Origin: Syncephalis plumigaleata | Taxonomy: Eukaryota > Zoopagomycota > Zoopagomycetes > Zoopagales > Piptocephalidaceae | Assembly (NCBI GenBank): GCA_025201365.1 | Contig: JAIXMF010000005.1 | Location: 1,240,001-1,304,000, forward strand | DNA length: 64,000 nucleotides | Reading direction: 5' to 3' | Shown: positions 11,924-23,136 of the stretch, one piece after another | Layout: each line of letters opens with the position of its first letter | Position numbering within the stretch: the stretch's first letter is position 1 | The notes under the pieces: generated by a model | The model's database searches: none | What the model was told of the DNA's origin: nothing | What the model saw: the letters and a program-made list of their open reading frames with translations, nothing else | Made by a program: the position numbers and the translations under genes

Positions 11924-12381
11924 TTATTCGAATTTGTATCTATCGCAATTTCCCGGATGCAACTCGCACCAAGGCATACTAATAGGATCGGCACGTATGC
12001 CTCGCTGTAGCAATCGGTGTCGTAGCTTGTAGATACGCGACAGAGCATCTCGCGAGTTATACACCTGTCCATTAACATCCCTGTGACCACTCCATAGTTT
12101 CTCGCCTACAGCACCGGCACGAGGCCAGACTCGCATGTCAAGCACGTAGGTATCGCTTTTCTCGGACCATAAGGCCACTTCACCGCCAAGTATATCGGGA
12201 TGCGATCTATCCACATTACCGGTCAACTCAAATCCCTCGATTATGCTGTGCGCGTACATGTGCTGCCATGATCTGTAGGAATTGCACTCTGGATTCTTAT
12301 CGTCTACCGACCACATCCAATCACCTTGACCACGATCGAGATACCAATGATCGCTGATGGATACAATGACGCGCAATCCCA
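11924..12381 (-). pseudogene. C-terminal fragment of a GH20 beta-N-acetylhexosaminidase
   Basis: About 150 residues match the C-terminal end of fungal GH20 hexosaminidases, which trim chitin-derived GlcNAc: LRVIVSISDHWYLDRGQGDW, then GGEVALWSEKSDTYVLD, RVWPRAGAVGEKLWSG, and RGIRADPISMPWCELHPGNC. The full enzyme is about 550 residues. The catalytic Asp-Glu pair and the N-terminal three quarters are missing. Upstream of an acceptor-like TTATTGTAG at about 12382 I find no coding DNA of this family before the duplicated segment starts at 12890. The fragment itself has no stop or frame break, so loss of the rest looks recent and is probably linked to the local rearrangement. Confidence 0.65.
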
Positions 12382-12889
12382 CTACAATAATCCGTGTACT
12401 GCAATCATAGTAGCGTATACCGAATGGTCACGGATATCATATGTGGTGCTAGGCTGTGTCATGCTATCAACGAGATACAATAATGATAAAATTGACAATC
12501 ATTGAGCAGACGATATGTACTTGTGCATGACAAATAAACTGCTATCAATAATGCTGATTAGTTGTGTTTACACAATCATTCAAACACTAGTGTACACCAA
12601 TGCGGTAGATGCATGCGACGTACAGCAGAACGTCTAAATCCAATTGTTAATGGTGCCACGATGTGCTATTGAAGAATACGTATCCGTTGCAATTACCTCT
12701 CTCTCTTTCTCTCTCTCTTCTCTATTTCACATTTGACTACGTCCTCCGTAATCACTTGTATGTGTATCAAATCGTGTTTTCATCACTCTCATTGACCGCT
12801 GTTGTCATCACTCGCTTCCATGCTGTTGTATTATTTAAGCATTAAAGTATAGAAACGTAGACGTTGTCTTTGTTCCTAGCATTACAGCG
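12382..12889. other. Spacer between GH20 fragment and duplicated segment
   Basis: No coding signal. A CTCT-rich tract lies at 12693-12725. The right edge is where similarity to the other copy of the duplicated segment (around 63700) begins. Confidence 0.4.
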
Positions 12890-13123
12890 ACACTAGATAT
12901 AGTTATGACTTGTTGTAATCCAAGTGTAATGACAATATGTAGGAAGCATAGTTCTAAGGATACTGACATATGTGATGAAATAGTACTCGTGTAATCAATA
13001 TTCGAAGACCTCACTCGATATACGATGCTCATTCATGGCACACGATAAGTAATAAGCATAGTTGGAGTAGAAGAAAGAATCGGACGATGAATAGAGTAGA
13101 AGAATGCCCTATAGCATTACATA

Positions 13124-13129
13124 TTTATT
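13124..13129 (-). terminator. Poly(A) signal of copy A
   Basis: AATAAA on the minus strand, at the same place relative to the gene as in copy B. A 3-prime UTR intron after the stop is also conserved (donor at 13381, acceptor TTACAG). Confidence 0.5.
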
Positions 13130-13384
13130 CAATCAATGAACCAGCCATTATTTAATATTTATGTAATAGGACCATGGATGAATAGACCGAAGGGACTTGT
13201 AGATATGCTTGTAGTTGCTGTACCAAGGAATAGTGACTTGAATGATGTGGACACTAAAGGGTCTTGCACCAATACATTCTTGACTTGAATACCTATAATA
13301 TCTACTTGATGATGCCCTTGTCTTGTTCTGTAATCATAATGGATTAGTATAAGAATGATTATTTGTTGGATTGTTACTTACTGT

Positions 13385-15630
13385 TTAATCTCGTGGCTAT
13401 TCAATCAATTAATATAGATTGTATTGTGATTAGTGTAGCGTAGGTGATGATTGAAATGATAACTTACATCCTATCATAAAGGACATACATGGATCATGCG
13501 CCATACTGTAGTTAGTACTCATTCATACACTAGAGTCAGTGATATTTACTTACCCACTATCATACATGAGTATAAGTAGATCATGTGCCGTATTAATATC
13601 AATACACGCATACGTTATCATCGGGAATAGTAACTTACGCACTGTTATCCACAAATATATGGAAATCATGTGCGATGTTTATCATTAGTACGTCGTATAC
13701 TACGGTCAGAATGATAACTTACAGACTGGTATACAGGAACACATGTGGATTGTGTGGCATATTGATATTAGTACTCATTCATTCATCACAGTCAAAATAA
13801 TGACTTACAAACTATCATACATGAACATAAAGAAATCATATGCCATACTATCATTAGTACCCCATTCATTACAATTAGGTGATAACTTACGTTCTATCAT
13901 ACGGGAAATCATGCATCAAAGTATAATTAGTACATTCATTCACCACAACCAGAATGATTACTTACGCCCTATCATACAAGAATGTAGGCGGATAATGTGT
14001 CGTATCATAGTTAGTATGCCATACATTACGGCCAGAACGATTACTTACGTCCTGTTTATACGAAAACACGCATTGATTATGGATCATATTATAGTTAGTA
14101 CATCGATACATTGTAGCCAGAATAATGACTTACAGGCTGGTATACAGAAACATATGTAAATCACATGCAATACTATGATTAGTACCTCATACATTACGAT
14201 AAGAATGATTACTTACAGTCTATCAAACAGAAATATACGTGGATCGTGTGTCATAGCGTGGTTAGTACAGCATTCACTATAGTCAAAATGATAACTTACG
14301 CTCTATCATACACGAACGTATGCGGTAGTGGGCCACATTGGTATTAGTACACCTGATATTATGATCAGAATGATCACTTACATGCTGTAATACATGGGTG
14401 TATGTGGATCATGGGCGATATCATCGTTAGTACATTCATTCATTACGGTCAGAATGGCAACCTACGCACTGTTATAGGCAGATATACATAGATAGAGGGC
14501 CACATCATAATTAGTATACCATAGTTTATAAATGGAATGATAACTTACACACTGTCATACCGGGACATACGTATGGATTGTGTGTCATATTGTGATTATT
14601 AGCACATTCATTCACTGCGGTCAGAGTGATTACGTACCATCTATCATAGAGGAACGTATGTGGATCGTGTGTTATAGCGTGATTAGTACCTCATAGGTTA
14701 TAGGTAGACTATTAACTTACTCCCTGTTTATACACAAACACAGATGAAGCGTGCGCCATACCATAATTAGTATCTCATTCATCATGATCGGAATGATAAC
14801 TTACGTTCTATCATACATGAACATACGTAAGTCGTGTGCCATATCGAAGTTAGTGCGCCGTACAACATCACCAGAGTGATTACTTACGATCTATCATACA
14901 TGAGCATGTGTCATATCGTAGTTAGTACTTCATTTATTGCGGTCATAATGATTACTTACATCCTATCATACACAGACATGTGTTAATCGTGTGCCACGTT
15001 ATAATTAGTACCTCATTCGTTGCAGTCAGGATGATTACTTACAAACTATCATACAGGAAAATACAGGACGTATCCCATATTATAATTAGCTCATTCATAG
15101 ATTATAATCAGGATGATTACTTACTTGCTATTATACAACAACATATGTAGGTTGTCATAACGTGATTAGTACGTCATTCATTGCCATCATACTGATAACC
15201 TACGCACTGTGATAGACAAGTATATGGATTGTGTAACAGATTGTGATTAGTACTCGTACACTACGATCAAAATGATGACTTACAGCAGCTTGAAATGGTA
15301 ATCACATGTGGTTTCGATTTGTATTACAATTAGCATAGTGTCTGTTGTAGTCAATAGGATAGCTTACGAACTATTATTAACAAGTCAATACGTACAATAA
15401 ACATTATGATGTGATTAGCGTATCAAAACAACCATTTAATATACATGAACTTACGTTCTTTCGCTAATCATTGGTGGACAATGAAACAATAGACTACGAT
15501 TAGTACATCAATTGATAGGGTTACGGCCAGACATACCACGACGTTCCAGGGCAGGACTAGCTTCAACGGTGACCAGACTGGTGACAGCGACAACGGCGAC
15601 GGCAATAGCGATAACGGCAGAGAACTTCAT
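13385..15630 (-). CDS. Small secreted Cys-rich peptide encoded by single-codon exons, copy A
   Basis: Paralogue of the gene at 60982-63220. Exon 1 (15630-15537) encodes signal peptide MKFSAVIAIAVAVVAVTSLV, then TVEASPALERR. Then come exon 2 (15463-15455, 9 nt), exon 3 (15370-15368, 3 nt) and exon 4 (15288-15284, 5 nt). After exon 4 the phase is 0 and 22 exons of exactly 3 nt follow. Their lowest coordinates are 15204, 15125, 15043, 14960, 14888, 14805, 14721, 14638, 14549, 14466, 14382, 14300, 14217, 14134, 14049, 13966, 13891, 13809, 13723, 13639, 13554, 13468. The last exon (13396-13382) reads Pro-Arg-Asp-stop. Mature residues: AKELPA, CQFDINGMCC, HSTPDGNFSCWDPRD, pattern C-x7-CC-x9-C. Each exon is flanked by AG and GTAAGT or a variant (GTAGGT, GTACGT). 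Splicing is inferred from sequence. The agreement with copy B in exon number, phase, cysteines and stop is the main support. Confidence 0.85.
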
Positions 15631-15780
15631 GTTGATGTTGGCCTAGTAAAATGGATAGATAGCTCAGCTGACTAGAACGAGAGTAGAAAGTAGTGAGAGC
15701 AGAATAGAGTAGAAGAGAGTAGAGTAAAGTAGAAAAGTGAATATGAAGACGACAAGTCGAGTGTGTCAAAAAGTGCTTGA

Positions 15781-15786
15781 TTTATA
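15781..15786 (-). promoter_or_regulatory. TATA box of copy A
   Basis: TATAAA on the minus strand, 151 bp before the ATG, in the context GGCTATAAATCA shared with copy B. Between it and the ATG lies a CTCTACT-type pyrimidine-rich leader. Confidence 0.5.
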
Positions 15787-16114
15787 GCCGAGATGATGCT
15801 AAATATTCAGGTGGAATGTATGATGATGATGGCTATTGTGGTGTCATTCATTATACACGTGAGTAATTCCCCTAAGCATCTACTCCACATGCCGACATGT
15901 TGTAACGGCATGAAATGATATTATCACGCTGTATTACACATTTCACTACATTGTTTTAGCTTTAAGAGGCCTTCCCTCCTCATTTCCTTCATCCGGGATA
16001 TTTTTCACGGGACCTTATAATCAATCCTATGCTGCTATCCACTATTTCCTCCATACTCGTCACTTCCATTTCTCTTTTACCTGTTATTTCCAGGGAGAAA
16101 CATTCGCATTGGGA

Positions 16115-16297
16115 TTACTTTGGTGGTGGTGCGGTAGAAGTCGCCATTGTCCAAAAGTAGCAGGACTGGTATTCGGATAAACCGGTTTTTGTAAGAAGAA
16201 AACCGGAAGGTCCCAGCACCATGGACTTTTGGCCATACACTTTGCCAACCTCAATTCGAGTAAAAGAGATAAGTAAAACAGAGCATGTTACAGCCAT
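16115..16297 (-). other. Small upstream reading frame shared by both copies (copy A)
   Basis: 60 codons starting MAVTCSVLLISFTRIEVGKV, same strand as the array gene and about 670 bp upstream of its ATG. The first about 37 codons match copy B; after that the frames diverge through an indel. The start looks weakly like a signal peptide. It could be a first exon of another small gene, or chance openness in duplicated DNA. Confidence 0.2.
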
Positions 16298-16430
16298 TTC
16301 ATTTTCGAATAGAAATCTAGGCTAAATGAATAAAATAGCCAATCATTTAGCAAGGAGTGAAGTAACCGTCAGCTGCGATACAATGGCACAAATGCAAGCA
16401 TACAACAATGCACGAGTGTTCCACAATACC

Positions 16431-17734
16431 CGTTGCTTTCAAAGTGATCGGATTGGTCAGTCCAATGTAAGCAAGCTGGGGAATATGAGTATTTGCCGAA
16501 GGAGGAAGTGTTTAGTTGCTTGGAATTATCGAATGCAACTATCATTAGTCTAGGAACTGACGCTGCTCGTTTACATCCACCTATTTGTTCGACATCATTC
16601 TTTCCAGTCAATAAAAGTACTCATTTCCATCTTCACTTGTTTTAACTCCTTAGTCCCGCATTTCACTAACACTAGACATTATGCTATGCTCGGATTGTTA
16701 TGCGTATTACATGCATGTGTGGTGAGGATAGTCAGCTGCTCGATGAAGTCGATTAAGAAGTGGCTAGGTAAGAATAGGAAACATGCCTGCCTAGCTGGAC
16801 AGTGATGGTAAATCAAGTTGAATAGCCGATATTATGCTCTTTTAGCATAGAAATACGTGCGAATTACGAACAATACACGATAGCTTCCAATAATAGGGCG
16901 TGCATGTAATTATTATTCTGACTTGATTGTCACATTCATACAAATGTCATTCATTATCATGACATCTACATGACATGTTCATTTGTATGTCATCTATCAT
17001 TGCTCATTCCATTGTCAATTGACGTGATCAATACTGATTGCAATATATCACGACATGTCATCTAATGCTCCTACAATCATATGGACATGAACATACTTGA
17101 TGGTATCTATAATGCGATACGACATTCATCCAATCAATATGATCAATTATCATTATTGATTACGCTGTATAAACCAGCACACTTGATGATCTAATAAATC
17201 CATTCATTCATTTACATACACATGCAGTTTACTCTACCGACAACTTCCCAGTTGCTCATAGACTTGTGTAGCACATACTGAATCCTACTAGTACACTTAC
17301 TAGCAATGCTCAACATTATACCATCGCCCTTTGTCACTTTATCTATTTGTTGCTGAGCTATAAGCGGCATTATACCATTGCAGCAAAGTTATCAATGTCA
17401 TTAAATGATACGAAGCTTACATTGCCGTATTCACAATATACATACTCGAATAAACACAGATATTAAGCAATACAATACATGTTAATAATAATCATCATAT
17501 TGCTACTATTATTGAGTAGTTATCATGGCACTAGCATTTGAGGGTCATTGCTTCCACACATAAAATACGTAAGTATTATTAGCATAGCTATTATTTATTT
17601 GTAAAAAAGGATAACAGTGTTAATTGGATGGAAAAGTCTGTACCAATTATGATCATACTTTGACTTGAATCGCACCAATATTCAAATCGATAACTTGCTT
17701 CTCATTTCCTTCCTTTACTACCATATCGACTGTT
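16431..17734. other. Intergenic, 1.3 kb
   Basis: No supported gene. Repeated short words related to ATGTCAT and ATTCATT are frequent (16920-17060), with no clear periodicity. The right end is the promoter of the membrane-protein gene. Confidence 0.4.
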
Positions 17735-18445
17735 ATGTATCTACTCATTTACACCACCGCTGCTTTTTACTTTCTACTAGTCTACGGACTTACCCTTACC
17801 TCGCTGTTTGACCTGCGCTGGTTGGTTGTATCGGGACCGGCACCGTTTAGTTACGAGGTAACCTACGGTCTAGGTGTTCGTTGCAGTGCCTTCGGCCAGT
17901 GTCGTGCATTCCCGCAGGAATCCGAAGGGGATTGCTCCGAGGATGACCCGCTCCAAGTTGGTAGCATTAGTAGCGGCCCCGTCCTCGGCTACCAGTTCAA
18001 CTTTTGCGGTAGTTGGCGGGCAGCGCGCTTTGCCGCTATGGCGGGGGCCGCCCTCGGAGTGGTCATACTAGCCGAGATATTCGGTGTGTTGTGTGCTAGT
18101 TCCTTAGCACGCCAACAGCGTGCTTGGAAATCAATTACCGCTTTGTTCGCGGCACATGGTACGTGCAATAGCAATAATAACAATAATATAGTTAACATTG
18201 CCATACTTGCTCATATATACACATAATTAACGTAATATTCGTTATTAGCTTTATGTTACATGTTTGCCACAGGGATCATACACTATTTGCGTGAAATGTC
18301 CGATCGCTTTTATTTCGGTACTAGTTTTGGATCAGGATTCTACATGGCACTAATAGGATGGATTCTGGACTGGTTTGCGGTAGTTGCCCTTTGCGCGTAT
18401 GGGCTAGTCAAGTCACAACAGGATTATTATGTAATTATAGCTTGA
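17735..18445 (+). CDS. SUR7/PalI/claudin-like membrane protein
   Basis: Two exons, 17735-18158 and 18273-18445, join in phase to 198 residues. Hydrophobic segments: residues about 3-25 (AAFYFLLVYGLTLTSLF), about 90-115 (FAAMAGAALGVVILAEIFGVL), and two near the C-terminus (ALFAAHGIIHYL; ALIGWILDWFAVVALCAYGLV). The first extracellular loop holds GLGVRCSAFGQC, like the W/G-x-C-x(n)-C loop of claudin-fold proteins, and an acidic, Cys-containing stretch. This layout fits fungal SUR7/PalI proteins, which mark plasma-membrane domains or act in pH sensing. The acceptor at CACAG (18272) was chosen because it keeps the frame and joins two clearly membrane-like parts. Family assignment is by architecture, not by strong motifs. 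Confidence 0.6.
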
Positions 18446-18973
18446 ATATGCGAATATTAGTAGTAGTTTTTTGTTTTTTAACGAAACAGACAAGTTTATT
18501 TGCATAGTTAATTTTTTTTGGTAAATATAGTGTCGCCATTAAGTATATATATATATATGTAGATATATAAATTGTTAGGTATAATGTCATGTGCAAAGGG
18601 AAAGAAGAATACTACATTGTCACCGCTTAGCGTAAATATAAACAAATAATCACCTAGTAATTGGTGTGAGGAGGAATGCCACGCTTATACGGCGTAGAAC
18701 GAAGCTATAAAGACACAAAATGATAAAGGGATAGTGTAGAGTGGAAAACTAATAAAGTGTAAATGTAAAGATAGATGATAATTACTATGAAAGAGATCAA
18801 AATGAAAGGCAGAAAAAGAAAGAAGGGAAGACAGGAATAGTGGTATAGGTAACGGCAGATGAATGAATAAATGAACAAGTAGCGAAGGGAAGCGACGTAG
18901 AGGAAGAAGAGTGATTAGAATAAATGGCGATGGCGCAGAATATTTACAACAATGCAGTATTTTTTAAAGTTAC
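18446..18973. other. Spacer between convergent genes
   Basis: AT-rich, purine-rich on the plus strand (18720-18940). It holds the 3-prime UTRs of the SUR7-like gene and of the ankyrin gene, which converge here. A TA tract lies near 18545-18556. Confidence 0.4.
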
Positions 18974-21053
18974 TTAATGACGACGAAAGAGTAGCGATGG
19001 TAGTAGTGAGGAACGCTGAGATTCCGATGAATCTGTCACAACTCCTTGGTGACTTTGCACCGTTGCCGTACTAGGACGACGACGATGACGACGCCAACCG
19101 AGTGAGGATCTTGTACTGGAAGTGCAGGATGAAGCATCTGACGCTATCATTTCAATATGCGTAACATCTGATGTCATAGTGGCATCGCTAGCCACCGTTT
19201 TTACCTCCATATTAGCGTCGATAGATGATGCTAGCATGGAATTGGACAATTTTGAAGGAATACATCTTGGAGTTAATGGTCTATTGGGTGTAGGATCGGT
19301 GTCGGATCGATGCTCCAGTGCTGATACCGGCACACAAGCACTTATGGGTGATGATGGCGATGATTGAGCGATAATATTGTAGCCCTTCGTCGAGGTGTCC
19401 ATCATCATGCAGGCTGCACTTGAATCCCAACTAGCCACGGCTGAATCCACATTTCGTGTCATGTTTAATGAGCCATCATGATGTGAGCCCCAATGCGACA
19501 AGTGTCGTTGCGAGAAACTAGGCGATGGTGCTGTACTGGCCATGGTACTATCGGTTGATGTAGGACTTGGTGATGCAACGCCTACTTCGCTATCGGCTAC
19601 CGACCAGCGTCGTATTGTTTTACCAAGACTAGCCGCTATCGGGCCTAGAAGGAAACGTGCCGCAAAACTAGACGATTTACCACCACCATTGCTGTTGCTG
19701 CTGTTGCTGTTGCTATTTTGTGATGTCGCGCGTTTATTGGTAGATGATGCACATGCATCCGACGGTGCCAAATGCTGACTCTCTGCGGTAGTGAATGTCG
19801 ATAGCGAATGTTGAACAGGAACATTGGCCGTATCATCACTTGTATTCTCATGAATAGGTGAGCATTTACCACTTATCTCTAGTGCCTCATGCTCGCCAAT
19901 AGAAACAGTACCGCTACGTAGTGACATAGTATCGCCACGATAACTACTCGTTGATCGTGATGGAACACGAATAACCGGTATTTTTACATGACTACTATTG
20001 CTGTAGTTATCAGATAATGCATCACTGCCTAATTGTTCGAATATTTGAATCAATCTAACAATATGCGGATGACCACGCAATAGAGCAGCGGTTAATGGGG
20101 TCTGCCCAGAATCATCTCGCAATGTCCAGTCGGCATTTCTGCTGAGTAACAATTTAACAATGTCTAGATTACCGTTGGCTGCGGCAAAATGAAGCGGCGT
20201 ACTACCTCGTGCATTTACTTTAGATGATAGAATCACCACATTACCACTGTATTTACGTGGATATCTAAATTATCAGACATAGGCATATATAAGTTAATTG
20301 TTACTAATCAAATGATGCCTAGATGTTATTAGCCTACCTGCGAGCATTGACATCGGCACCATGATCTAGAAGCATTTGAACAGTTTGCACGGAACCACTA
20401 CAACACGCCACGTGAATGGGAAGCACACCATTGAGTACAGAGTTAACGGGTTGGCCTAGATCTAGTGCAAATTTTACTAGACCAATATTGCCCGTTGCCG
20501 CTCCCTGATGTAGACCTAGATTGCGTAGTGGAACAATACCCGATTGTCGTTGATTAGGTCCTTGCACATGAGTCGTATTTACTACCATTCCAATTGGACC
20601 GCATGGTAGCGAGGATGGCATATGGTTAGTGGAGGTGAATAGCGTTTTTAGTATGGATCGACGACGAATCCGACCATTAGGTGTGGTGGGTTCACTCGAT
20701 GATGTCGCGGTAGATGGTACCGACAAATAGTCTGTATCTAATACGGTGCTCCTATCCATCATACCAGATGATGAAAAGGCCGAATTATGTGATGGTGAGC
20801 GTTGAAATGACGATTTCCATGCCTTAGACGAGGGTGCACCTTCACCATGACTATATGAGAATCGCTTAGGTGTAACTGACTCCTGTAACAATGCATCTTT
20901 TGCCTTTAACTGAGGAGATGCCGGTAAAGAGGTCGATGAGGATGCCGGAGCCATTACAGTGTCAGAACCATTTCTCCTATGTGTCCTATGGCGATAATTC
21001 CAATAGAATGATGGTGTCGGAAGACCCTGATCCAACTCTGATGTACTCGCCAT
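18974..21053 (-). CDS. Ankyrin-repeat protein with long Ser-rich tails
   Basis: Two exons, 21053-20338 and 20264-18974, give 668 residues. Residues about 1-170 are Ser/Pro/Thr-rich and disordered. Ankyrin repeats follow: LHQGAATGNIGLVKFALDLG, GVLPIHVACCSGSVQTVQML,LDHGADVNARR, STPLHFAAANGNLDIVKLLL, and QTPLTAALLRGHPHIVRL. The intron splits the repeat block right after NAR; the next residues RYPRKYSGN resemble the ARRYPRK insert found in a widespread fungal ankyrin family. The last about 300 residues are again Ser-rich with a basic patch (WRRHRRRPS). It is probably a cytoplasmic scaffold or regulator; no catalytic domain is seen. No frame break. Confidence 0.8.
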
Positions 21054-22698
21054 ATTGATAAGAATATGTGTGTGTGTGTGTGGGTGTTGAAATAATCGAT
21101 TATAGTGTTGGTTATAATGGTTAATATAATAATAATAATGGTGGTGGTGGTGGTGGTAATAATAAACGGCGATTTTGCTGATATTTCCCGTAGTAAAGAG
21201 TGATATCGACTGGAATATAATAAAGAAAATGCTTGTTACGCTATTTTAAATGCAAATACTAAGGAAATAAGGGATATAGAGGGGAAAAATACACAAGCAG
21301 GTCGTGTGCCAACAGACATACGTTTATATAAATGTATGGAGAAATAGGTGAGAATGAAAATGTAAGTGAACGCAAACGAGTATGAGTGATCAAGGCGATT
21401 ACACCCGTAAAGCAAAGGTATTCCGAGGGAGTCCGGTTACAGAAATGAACTTGAATCGCCTAGATGGATAGGATGCCAATGAAGTATCGCGATATACACG
21501 CACATAGATTAGCATATATAGTTTGTTTGTACGCATACATACACGAGTAGTGTTGTACACGAAGGGGCTATAGTAAAAGGGTTGTACGTAGTTCTAACCG
21601 GTCCTATGCAGAGCAAGCAATAGGCCATAACAATAATGGCGAGGGATAGACGGTGGTGGTGGTGGTATACAATAGTTTCAGTATTGTGTACGTACGTGTA
21701 CACACACACACAAAAGATATACAAGTCTACCGCACGATAGAGATGACAGAATAGAGAAATGAAGAAACAACTGTAACAATACTAGTAGTAACAGTAGCAG
21801 TAGCAGTAATAGAGATGACAACAGTACTAGCACTAATAGTGGTACGGTTAGAATAGTATTAGAGTTATTAGTATTCGATCCCTATTATTATACAATATAG
21901 CCTAGGTAGCTTGTATATTCAAAAAGTATAACGCAACGCTAATAGAATGAGAAACGATGACGGCACACGGAACAGCAATGATCCCGTTGCTACTATTATA
22001 GCAATAGTAACAGTGACAACGACGCCACTACCACTTCCAGAAGAGTACTGTCCGTTCTACTGTAACGAAAAAAAGGGAAGGAGAAATCAGCTCCGTTTCC
22101 CATCCCGATTATTCGTGATACTGTATCATCTTAGTATTTAGAACGGTAATAACAGTAGCCCTGAACATGTCAACAATGTACGAAACAGCCATCGTGTACT
22201 ACGCAAAGTTTTCGATAGACTGTCACTTTTTGTATCTCTCTTGTATCTCTCGCTCTTTCGCTCTCTCTCTCTCCCTTCCTCCCATTTCTGTTTTTCAATT
22301 TCACTATGACTACTTTACTCGTATTTCTGTTCTATTGATACTAATAGTAGCAGACTATCATCCTATAGCAATGCCACATTGTACACGAATACTTGTTTGC
22401 TGCTATCCCGATAACAAATAGCCAAATGGAATCAACCACCCTTCTCCTATTTACTTACCTATAGGTAACTGGAAGAGATAGCATAGGATGGAATGAACAA
22501 CCGCTATTGCAGTTGTAGTAGTTGTAGTAGTTGTAGCGATATAAGTAGTAGTAGTAGTTGCAGTGGTTACTACTACTGCAAATACGGCAATAATCGCCTT
22601 AATCGAAATAACAATAACAGTATAGTCTACAAGGACGGGCGAATATGGAGATCAAAAAGGAATAACCTATGCTAAGCTGATGTAAAAAGATACGCACA

Positions 22699-22745
<47 letters not shown>

Positions 22746-23136
22746 TCAAAGGCGTACTCATGTGCGATGAACACGCGTGTCCGCGTGAACGTTTATTCTC
22801 TGACCCCAACCCACAACTGCAAGAATCGTGACCATTTCAACCCATTATCATCGTTATCATCAGCATCAATCGGATATAGTAGGGTAAGCCGCTATGGTCA
22901 ATGGAAAGTACACACATACACGCACGCACACGCACACGCATATACATCCATAGCCATATACATAGCCATGCATACAAGCACATACGCTCTCTTTCTCTCC
23001 TTTATGCACTTGCAGTATTCGCCTGCTTTATGATGGATAAACCGATGTATACTATAAATAGATGTATAGGTATTTATTGAGTCAATATGTCAATCATTAG
23101 TGTAAAATAGACATGTATATTCTTCTACGATTACTG
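21054..23136. other. Intergenic, 2.1 kb, repeat-rich
   Basis: No gene is supported. The part next to 21053 is the ankyrin-gene promoter and leader, with GT, AAT and GGT tandem runs (21068-21083, 21128-21157). AGTAGC- and GTAGTT-type runs occur near 21785-21810 and 22505-22560. The small open frames (21947-22141, 22167-22421, 22698-23033) are low-complexity and have no homology. Confidence 0.4.
22703..22742. repeat. GT dinucleotide microsatellite
   Basis: About 20 uninterrupted TG units, with CA-rich DNA about 180 bp further on (22910-22940). Confidence 0.9.

Larger units (their letters stand above)
12890..16430 (-). repeat. Duplicated segment, copy A (inverted relative to copy B)
   Basis: About 3.5 kb here is the reverse complement of about 60200-63705. 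Similarity runs without a large gap from a block next to 63700 (shared on both sides: ATGTCAGTA,CCTTAGAACTATG) through the whole single-codon-exon gene, its promoter, and a small upstream reading frame, to about 16430, where both copies share CATTGTTGTATGCTTGCATT. By eye the copies are nearly identical around exon 1 and intron 1 and differ at roughly 15-20 percent of positions in the intron array. No terminal repeats or transposase are seen at the edges. Confidence 0.85.
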
